DNA of 19,351 nt from the NCBI GenBank assembly GCA_002399235.1, contig DHDH01000001.1, forward strand, positions 260,583-279,933, written 5' to 3'. This document shows, piece by piece, positions 13,862-19,351 of this stretch (positions are counted from its first letter, which is position 1; every line of letters starts with the position of its first letter). Both the position numbers and the translations under genes were made by a program. Below the pieces are notes generated by a model. The model did no database searches and was not told the DNA's origin. It saw only the letters and a list, made by a program, of their open reading frames with translations. This stretch comes from Firmicutes bacterium UBA4881. GTDB lineage: Bacteria; Bacillota; DTU065.

Positions 13862-14886
13862 AAGATATATGTGATGTTGTACAAGATCTTCTACCATTAT
13901 ATTTAGATGATGATCTACGTGTGGGCACGAAAAGATTTGTCGATGATCATTTAAAAGAATGTCCCAGCTGTCGCCAATCTCTAGCTGATTCTGTAGAAGG
14001 CGAGCAGCTATTTAGAGAGGTTGTTAAAGAGAACAATTTCGATGCCGTTTCAGGCAGGAGAATATGGTTTAAGTCCATGTTAAGATATTTACTTAAACCA
14101 GCGGTGTGGGTTTTCTTGGTGCTTGTAGTTAGTGTCACAATAATTGTTACCATGGTTTCAAGACCGAATATGGTTCATTATGAAATATTAACGACAGCGG
14201 CTACGGCAGAGGAAATGCTGCACCCAGGTTTTTTCAGAGCCGGATTAAATCGAGATGGGAACAATGCATTAAAGTTTATGTTAGAGCAGTTTTCTTCGCC
14301 ATATGAAAAAGATAGATATACTTATATATATCGAGCTAATTGGGTAAATGAATCTATTATTTTAGACCGACTCTACCCTTCAATTGATGCATCAGCTGAG
14401 CTATATTACCCTGATGTTAAAACGCCTGAACCTAAAATGATGCCCAGGGACATACTAATGGAATTAGACGATCCTATGCAGTTTTCATTAAGTTTTAATA
14501 GGTTTGTATCCTTAGCAGAACTTAAGTTATTGTTCGAAGACAGTGATGTTGAACTTTTATGGCTAGGAATTGCCACAAGAGATTATCAAAAGGAACCCAA
14601 TTGGCAATCGTTTAATGATCTTTGGGGTTTACCTGTACACTATTTGCAAAATAACATTAAAGAATTTGAAGTTTCTGTGCAGGATGAAATCCGCAATAGG
14701 ACGAAGATGTTAACAGATTACCAACAATATTTGACGGGCGTTGACTCCTTTTTACCATTAAGACTTAAATATATCCAAAAAAATGGTGTCAAGGTATTTG
14801 GCGTTGTAGTGCGAGCTACTGGTCCTGATATCCTACGTTGGATAGATAAATACCCATTAGTTCGTTTTTACCGACGCATGTCTTAA
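13858..14886 (+). CDS. Membrane anti-sigma factor with N-terminal zinc-finger (ZAS) domain
   Basis: A 342-residue partner of the preceding ECF sigma factor. The N-terminal cytoplasmic domain has the zinc-binding HxxxCxxC (H31, C35, C38 in DDHLKECPSCRQSL), typical of anti-sigma factors that cage sigma. A single transmembrane helix spans about residues 81-99 (PAVWVFLVLVVSVTIIVTMV). The remaining ~240 residues would lie outside the membrane and carry no domain I recognise; this part presumably senses the signal. It overlaps the sigma gene by four bases and is followed 26 bases later by the MoxR ATPase. Release of sigma by proteolysis or conformational change is known for the family and inferred here. 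Confidence 0.85.
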   Translation: MKDICDVVQDLLPLYLDDDLRVGTKRFVDDHLKECPSCRQSLADSVEGEQLFREVVKENNFDAVSGRRIWFKSMLRYLLKPAVWVFLVLVVSVTIIVTMVSRPNMVHYEILTTAATAEEMLHPGFFRAGLNRDGNNALKFMLEQFSSPYEKDRYTYIYRANWVNESIILDRLYPSIDASAELYYPDVKTPEPKMMPRDILMELDDPMQFSLSFNRFVSLAELKLLFEDSDVELLWLGIATRDYQKEPNWQSFNDLWGLPVHYLQNNIKEFEVSVQDEIRNRTKMLTDYQQYLTGVDSFLPLRLKYIQKNGVKVFGVVVRATGPDILRWIDKYPLVRFYRRMS

Positions 14887-14912
14887 TCAGTCCGTCTTTG
14901 GGAGGGAGAAAA

Positions 14913-15884
14913 ATGGAAAAGATAACACAGGCTGAAGTACGTAAAATTCAGAGTTTTTGCCAGCAAGTGAGAGAGAACGTAGAGAAAGTTATTATTGGTA
15001 AAGCAGCTGTTATTGATCAAGTCATGGTGGCGTTACTTTGTGCTGGTCATGTCCTAGCTGAAGACGTACCAGGTGTTGGCAAAACAATGATGGCGAGAGC
15101 TCTATCGGTTTCTTTAGGTCTGGAATTTAATCGAATCCAATTTACCCCCGATCTTCTACCTTCTGATGTTACTGGTGTCTCTATTTTCAACCAAAAGTTA
15201 GGAGAGTTTGAATTTAAACCTGGTCCTATTTTTGCTCAAATAGTTTTGGCGGATGAAATTAATAGAGCAACACCAAGAACCCAATCAGCTCTTTTGGAGT
15301 GTATGGAAGAGAAACAGGTTACTACTGATGGTAAAACCAGAAAATTAGCCAAACCATTCTTAGTTATGGCTACGCAAAATCCAGTTGAATACGAAGGTAC
15401 GTTTCCTTTACCAGAAGCTCAACTAGACCGGTTCCTCATGCGTATTAGTATAGGTTATCCGAAAGAAGCAGAAGAAAACGAAATATTAGTTCGTCTTCAG
15501 TATACTCACCCTGTAGAAAGTCTACAAAGTGTTGTGCAAGCAGAAGAGCTTATTGAGATGCAGGAACTCGTGAAAAGGGTATTTGTCGAAGAGTCTGTTA
15601 GAGAATATATTGTTCGTTTAGTGCAAGCGACAAGAACTCATAACGATGTAGCTCTTGGTGCATCTCCCCGTGGTTCTTTGGCTCTTTATAAGACAGCGCA
15701 AGCTTATGCTGCTTTGCAGGGTAGAGAATATGTAATCCCTGACGATGTTAAGTATCTAGCGCCTTTAACCCTTAGGCATAGAATAATTTTGAAACCAGAA
15801 AGTAGCCTTAGAGGAAGAACTACAGAGAGAGTGTTACAGGACATTTTAGAAAGTGTGCCTGTTGAGTTAGAAGCAATTGACTAA
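14913..15884 (+). CDS. MoxR-family AAA+ ATPase
   Basis: A 323-residue chaperone-like AAA+ ATPase. It has Walker A EDVPGVGKTMMARALS (residues ~50-65), DLLPSDVTGVSIFNQK, Walker B IVLADEINRATPRTQSALLE, the sensor region MATQNPVEYEGTFPLPEAQL with DRFLMRI, and the C-terminal lid with GASPRGSLALYKTAQA. I chose the ATG at 14913 because GGAGGGAG ends six bases upstream; the in-frame TTG at 14898 lies before it. MoxR proteins act with DUF58/von Willebrand-like partners to mature or activate envelope enzymes, and the DUF58 gene follows 88 bases downstream. The substrate is unknown. Confidence 0.94.
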   Translation: MEKITQAEVRKIQSFCQQVRENVEKVIIGKAAVIDQVMVALLCAGHVLAEDVPGVGKTMMARALSVSLGLEFNRIQFTPDLLPSDVTGVSIFNQKLGEFEFKPGPIFAQIVLADEINRATPRTQSALLECMEEKQVTTDGKTRKLAKPFLVMATQNPVEYEGTFPLPEAQLDRFLMRISIGYPKEAEENEILVRLQYTHPVESLQSVVQAEELIEMQELVKRVFVEESVREYIVRLVQATRTHNDVALGASPRGSLALYKTAQAYAALQGREYVIPDDVKYLAPLTLRHRIILKPESSLRGRTTERVLQDILESVPVELEAID

Positions 15885-15987
15885 GGAAGACCAATCTAGC
15901 TTGGCAAACTAACAGAAAGGAGTAGCAGCTTGCCTAAGCCATAACTTATATAGGAAGCTGCGCATACCTAAGGTGGCTGATTGGAAA

Positions 15988-17202
15988 ATGCTTCTTTGGC
16001 TAGCTGGAATAGCTGCCTTTTTGTTCCGAGGGCCATTTATTTATTTTATTTTTTATCTTCTACTGTTAATTTGGTTGGTACCTCCTTATTTACTACGGAA
16101 AACCCAGTCCTCATTACGTATTTATAGAGATACAGGTTCCGATGCTATGTTTTTTGGCGAAAAGATGACAGTTAAAATTAAAGTAGAGAATAATAGTCGT
16201 TTTCCTTTGGTTTGGCTGAAAATCAAAGAAGCTTGTCCGAGACAACTAGGATCTAAAGGGCAGTCTAAAATAAATTGGGTTATCTCTCTTAAGCCTGGAG
16301 AGACTCGCATATTAGAATATACACTTCGTGGTAGCCGCCGAGGAGCTTATTTAGTTGGTCCTTGCCAAATGGAACTAGGCGATATTTTTGGCCTTTATAA
16401 AACCAAATTAGAGGTACAGCTTTTTGACTTTATAACTGTTTATCCACGCGTAAAGCCAATTGAGGAGTTAGGATTAACATCATTGCAACCTTTGGGTAAT
16501 CTAAGACATCCGCAAAAAATCTATGAAGATCCTATGAAAATAGCTGGACTTAGGGATTATCAACCAGGGGATCCACCCAAAAGAATCTCTTGGCGAGCTA
16601 CAGCTAGACAAGAAAGGTTACTAGTTAAGGAATACGAAGCTACAATGTCTTTAGATACCATGGTACTTCTCGATCTAGATACTAATGCCTATAACCCTGG
16701 TAGGTTTGAAGCTACAAAGGAATTGGCCATAACAGTAGCGGCTTCGTTAGCAGTACACTTGGATGCTAGAAGGCAAGCAGTGGGCTTGGCTACCAATGGT
16801 GTAGCTGTAGCGGAAGCTTCCGCGTATTCTGATTTTAAAACGCTAGATAATTCTAACTTAGAGAATCTGGCACCACGGAAAGGACAGGGTAAGCAGATTT
16901 TAGAGGCATTGGCTCGCATTGAAGCAACTCCTAAAGCAGGACCATTTTTAGATCTTGCTAGTCGAGTCAAATCTAGGTTACCGTGGGGTTCGACTGTAAT
17001 ATTTATTGTGCCTAGGGATACTGATGATTTAATGACTTTTAGTCAATCTTTGGTGATGAGCGGTTATCGCGTAACGATTATTACTGTTGAAGGTACACGG
17101 TATCGTGAATATCTCGGTAAAGCTTCTACCTCATCTCTATTAATTCATCAAGTTAGAGAGGAGGATGAGATCAGTGCACTTGAACGAAAGAGAGAAGCAT
17201 GA
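15988..17202 (+). CDS. DUF58-domain membrane-anchored protein
   Basis: The usual partner of MoxR ATPases. Two hydrophobic stretches sit at the N-terminus (MLLWLAGIAAFLFRG and FIYFIFYLLLLIWLVPPYLL). A beta domain follows (MTVKIKVENNSRFPLVWLKI, SRRGAYLVGPCQMELGDIFG). Then comes the DUF58 signature GLRDYQPGDPPKRISWRATA with RLLVKEYEA, and a vWA-like fold beginning MVLLDLDTN. The canonical DxSxS metal motif appears as DLDTN, so metal binding is uncertain. The start is ambiguous: ATG 15988 lies 11 bases after AAGGTGG, while GTG 15973 overlaps that site and has no other ribosome binding site. The C-terminus overlaps the next gene. Confidence 0.88.
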   Translation: MLLWLAGIAAFLFRGPFIYFIFYLLLLIWLVPPYLLRKTQSSLRIYRDTGSDAMFFGEKMTVKIKVENNSRFPLVWLKIKEACPRQLGSKGQSKINWVISLKPGETRILEYTLRGSRRGAYLVGPCQMELGDIFGLYKTKLEVQLFDFITVYPRVKPIEELGLTSLQPLGNLRHPQKIYEDPMKIAGLRDYQPGDPPKRISWRATARQERLLVKEYEATMSLDTMVLLDLDTNAYNPGRFEATKELAITVAASLAVHLDARRQAVGLATNGVAVAEASAYSDFKTLDNSNLENLAPRKGQGKQILEALARIEATPKAGPFLDLASRVKSRLPWGSTVIFIVPRDTDDLMTFSQSLVMSGYRVTIITVEGTRYREYLGKASTSSLLIHQVREEDEISALERKREA

Positions 17203-18700
17203 GCAAAAAATGCTGTTTTGGCTCTTACCACCTCTTTTAGCAACAGTATCGTTTGCCTTTGCTGCTAATATGGCTGAACTCTTAACCTTTGCCTGGCCCG
17301 ATCTTAACCTCCATTACTATTTAGGTTTTTCTGCAGCCATTATATCTTTTATGGGTTATTTTTCTACTTCACAACCTCCAGCACCCGATAGAACACGTTC
17401 TATACTACCAGAGGCTTTCGCCATTGTCATTTTGGCTAAGGCATATACCTTTTTTGCTCTTCCTTGGGAGCGATTTTTACATCATTTAAAAATAAGTAGA
17501 TTTTTAGAGTTTAATTTCTTTTTTGCTATAGTAATTTTATATATTGCCTGGCGACTTTCTAGAGAAGCAGGAAAGTTAGGTAAAACACTAACCGATTCTT
17601 TTGTCGATTTAAGTTATAATCGCCAATTTGATGAAGCCAATTTTGGCGCAGCAGAGAAGGAGAATATTACTGGTAAAAAGTTAATTAAACTTCTTCTTTT
17701 ACCGACAGTGTTACTTCTGATTGGGGTAATTGTAGCTGAACAAAGCTTCCAGGTAAGAATGGCTGAGGCCCACTCTTTACGTTTACTCATTAATATTATA
17801 GGTGGCTTATTAGCTGCTTCGACAATTGCTGTAGCTACCTTTATGTTTTACTTTCAAAAGACCAAAGAGTGGGAGAGAGAAAATGCTCAGATTGATAGCA
17901 ATTTAAGTTCTAAGTGGATTGCCTGGACTTTGATTTTTGTTTTCTTCTTTTCTATCTTTGCTACAATTTTGCCAGATGATTTCTCACCAGTCTACTTCTA
18001 TGTACCAGATGCTATCAAATCTTTGTTACCTTTTATGCATAAAGATGGTGATAGACCAAAATTTGGCTTGAGTCCTCGCGAGGATGAGCCTGACCTTGTG
18101 CCTCTTGAAGATGGTGAGCTAGAGCGACAAAATTACTTCATGCTTTATGCTGTGGGACAATTAATTTTACGTGTGTTGCTTTTTTTACTAATTGTAGGTA
18201 CAGCTCTTTATCATATTATAAAAACTGCCCAAGAAAATGCTGATGCTCTACCAACCTTAGTTAAGAAAATAATCCAAGCTTTAAAATTCTTCGTTGATAT
18301 GATAAAAAATATTTTGGGTAAGATTAAACCTCAGGTGCGAAAGAGTAACAAGCTTGTTAATGAACAACTTAAAGAGTTCTTTAGTCGACGGAAGATAGCT
18401 TATAATCAAGTAGGCTTTAACGAAATCCGTCGTCTTTATGCAGAATTATTGCAAGCAGCTGACGAAAAAGGAATTAAAAGAGAATCATATGCTACAGCCA
18501 AAGAATTTTCAATGGTATTAGAAGAACATTTCCCAGAACGTCTGGAAGAAATTGCTAATCTTACCGATCTTTATCAAGAAGCTAGATATAATGATCAAGA
18601 ACCAGATACATCATTGCGAAACGTTGCAATTAGAATATTTAATCAAGTGATGGATTCTATAAAAAAGTACTCAAAGAAAAAAGAAGCTAGCCGAGGTTAA
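17174..18700 (+). CDS. Polytopic membrane protein with C-terminal DUF4129 domain
   Basis: About 508 residues with roughly eight predicted membrane segments. Four lie in the first ~140 residues (for example MLFWLLPPLLATVSFAFAAN and FFFAIVILYIAWRL), three between ~170 and 270, and one near 330 (LILRVLLFLLIVGTALYHII). The cytoplasmic tail has the DUF4129 pattern IRRLYAELLQAADEKGIKRE, ATAKEFSMVLEEHFPE and DLYQEARYND. In many genomes the third protein of the MoxR-DUF58 cluster is TgpA-like, with a transglutaminase-like Cys-His-Asp domain between membrane part and DUF4129; here I see no such domain. I prefer GTG 17174, nine bases after GAGAGGAGG, over ATG 17165, which directly abuts that site. It overlaps the DUF58 gene. 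Confidence 0.83.
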   Translation: MHLNEREKHEQKMLFWLLPPLLATVSFAFAANMAELLTFAWPDLNLHYYLGFSAAIISFMGYFSTSQPPAPDRTRSILPEAFAIVILAKAYTFFALPWERFLHHLKISRFLEFNFFFAIVILYIAWRLSREAGKLGKTLTDSFVDLSYNRQFDEANFGAAEKENITGKKLIKLLLLPTVLLLIGVIVAEQSFQVRMAEAHSLRLLINIIGGLLAASTIAVATFMFYFQKTKEWERENAQIDSNLSSKWIAWTLIFVFFFSIFATILPDDFSPVYFYVPDAIKSLLPFMHKDGDRPKFGLSPREDEPDLVPLEDGELERQNYFMLYAVGQLILRVLLFLLIVGTALYHIIKTAQENADALPTLVKKIIQALKFFVDMIKNILGKIKPQVRKSNKLVNEQLKEFFSRRKIAYNQVGFNEIRRLYAELLQAADEKGIKRESYATAKEFSMVLEEHFPERLEEIANLTDLYQEARYNDQEPDTSLRNVAIRIFNQVMDSIKKYSKKKEASRG

Positions 18701-18717
18701 CCTCGGCTAGCTTAAAT
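18684..18717 (+). terminator. Terminator-like 30-base perfect palindrome ending the MoxR cluster
   Basis: AAGCTAGCCGAGGTT (18684-18698) is followed immediately by its exact reverse complement (18699-18713). The stop codon of the DUF4129 gene (18698-18700) lies at the centre of symmetry. The downstream TTAAATT is a weak U-tract, but the stem is strong. It could work in both directions. Confidence 0.7.
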
Positions 18718-18765
18718 TGGAAATTCATTTGTGATAAAAGTCCTGCCATCAGATGTTGTGTTTTG

Positions 18766-18774
18766 TGATATACT
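18766..18774 (+). promoter_or_regulatory. Possible extended -10 promoter of the small membrane protein gene
   Basis: TGATATACT is an extended -10 (TGnTATACT). No good -35 is seen 17 bases upstream. It lies about 80 bases before the gene at 18855 and after the terminator of the previous operon, so some promoter is needed in this gap. Confidence 0.3.
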
Positions 18775-18854
18775 TGAAACAAAATAAAGACGAATATTGA
18801 TAAATTAATTATCTATTAATTTGAACTAGATAAACTAGCTAAGGAGGCAGGAAT

Positions 18855-19070
18855 TTGCTAAAGGTTTTTACAATAGTTTGCGTTGTCGCTACAGTTGGTA
18901 TCTCCATTAAGTACTTTTATTTACTTTATGTTATCAAGCAAAAAAAACGCAAACTAAAAATCATTACTCCTTCTGAGAGGATTCAATATCGAAATTGGTC
19001 TATTGTTTTTTTTACGACGATAGCAGCACTAGTAATTGGGCTAGGGTCGGCATTGGTTACGTATATTTAA
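18855..19070 (+). CDS. Small two-helix membrane protein of unknown function
   Basis: 71 residues starting with TTG, eight bases after a perfect AAGGAGG, followed by a strong terminator, so it is very likely a real single-gene unit. Two membrane helices are predicted, at about residues 2-26 (KVFTIVCVVATVGISIKYFY) and 48-70 (WSIVFFTTIAALVIGLGSAL). They are joined by a very basic, probably cytoplasmic loop (KQKKRKLKIITPSERIQYR). I do not recognise the family. Hydrophobic small proteins of this size can be stress proteins, toxins or complex subunits, and nothing here decides between these. Confidence 0.7.
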   Translation: MLKVFTIVCVVATVGISIKYFYLLYVIKQKKRKLKIITPSERIQYRNWSIVFFTTIAALVIGLGSALVTYI

Positions 19071-19073
19071 GTA

Positions 19074-19108
19074 GACGAGGCAGAGAAAACTCTGTCTCGT
19101 CCCTTTTT
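19074..19108 (+). terminator. Intrinsic terminator after the small membrane protein gene
   Basis: GACGAGGCAGAG (19074-19085) pairs with CTCTGTCTCGTC (19090-19101) with one G-U pair and an AAAA loop, followed by CCTTTTT. It is a strong classical terminator three bases after the stop codon. Confidence 0.88.
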
Positions 19109-19117
19109 CATATATGG

Positions 19118-19351
19118 TCAATTGTTTAAGCTATCACATCCATTGCATACATAGGGTGGCTTGTCCCAAAGTTTGCAAGTTTCTTTTACGTAATCTTTAC
19201 AGACTTTGGAGCAAATTGGGCAAAATTTGCAATTCTTATGGTGACATGACTCTGATAGACAAATATAGGACTTCTCACAAGAAAATCGGTACTGACAATT
19301 GTTAAATGCTCTGCCCAAATAACCAGTTTGCTTAACCATAATATGGTTTTT
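19118..19351 (-). pseudogene. Truncated IS30-family transposase fragment (runs off right edge)
   Basis: Read on the minus strand, the frame is open from the window edge (19351) and continues to a TGA at 19118-19120. The ~77 visible residues have the cysteine-rich segment typical of clostridial IS30 transposases, between the N-terminal helix-turn-helix and the DDE core: KQTGYLGRAFNNCQYRFSCE, ICLSESCHHKNCKFCPICSK, VCKDYVKETCKLWDKPPYVC and NGC. It then stops after only DSLNN, where the family continues for over 200 residues with the catalytic domain. The methionine at 19339 is probably internal. It is therefore a dead fragment unless the remaining part lies elsewhere. Its broken end is about 10 bases from the neighbouring terminator. 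Confidence 0.65.

Noticed and set aside
15914..15944. A good ribosome binding site (AAAGGAG) followed by TTG and a four-codon frame before the DUF58 gene.
   Set aside because: It is too short to call a gene; it may be a remnant of a former start or a coincidence.
19114..19305. A 63-residue plus-strand frame at the right edge.
   Set aside because: It lies entirely opposite the recognisable transposase fragment, and its residues follow from the reverse of that coding sequence.

Overview
This window reads as chromosomal DNA of an AT-rich, Gram-positive-type anaerobe, probably a member of the Clostridia (Bacillota). I infer this from the strong AGGAGG-type ribosome binding sites, the frequent GTG and TTG starts, the short HisG plus HisZ arrangement, a YerC/TrpR-type regulator beside the his genes, and PcrA. 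I cannot name a genus.

Layout. 1-762 is the 3' end of a gene that begins outside the window and has a peptidase-MA-like C-terminal pattern. 857-7139 is histidine biosynthesis: a TrpR-like regulator (yerC/hisR type) and hisZ, a terminator, then hisG-hisD-hisB-hisA-hisF/IE. HisF and HisIE form one continuous protein. hisH and hisC are absent. The same candidate operator, CGnTTTA-N5-GTAAAG, lies before yerC and before hisG. 7142-8306 has no convincing gene. It holds the most unusual part of the window: an array of repeated, foldable elements (A-B, A-B, B) with compensatory base changes between copies, very probably an unrecognised structured RNA. It leads to an orphan 216-residue protein at 8307-8957.

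8981-11137 is pcrA on the minus strand, divergent from rsmF (11242). rsmF is followed closely by an RsuA-family pseudouridine synthase, an ECF sigma factor, its zinc-type membrane anti-sigma factor, a MoxR ATPase, a DUF58 protein and a membrane DUF4129 protein, all on the plus strand up to 18700. The last three form the classic MoxR-DUF58-DUF4129 cell-envelope cluster. The window ends with a 71-residue membrane protein of unknown function and, on the minus strand, a truncated IS30-type transposase running off the right edge.

How it works together. The his genes supply most steps from PRPP to histidine, probably under histidine-responsive repression by the TrpR-like protein. The glutaminase half of imidazole-glycerol-phosphate synthase is missing, and HisF has changed at positions that normally contact HisH. 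The sigma/anti-sigma pair probably senses envelope stress and may drive the MoxR cluster. The repeat array has no obvious link to his. It could be a multicopy small RNA locus or a tandem leader of the orphan gene.
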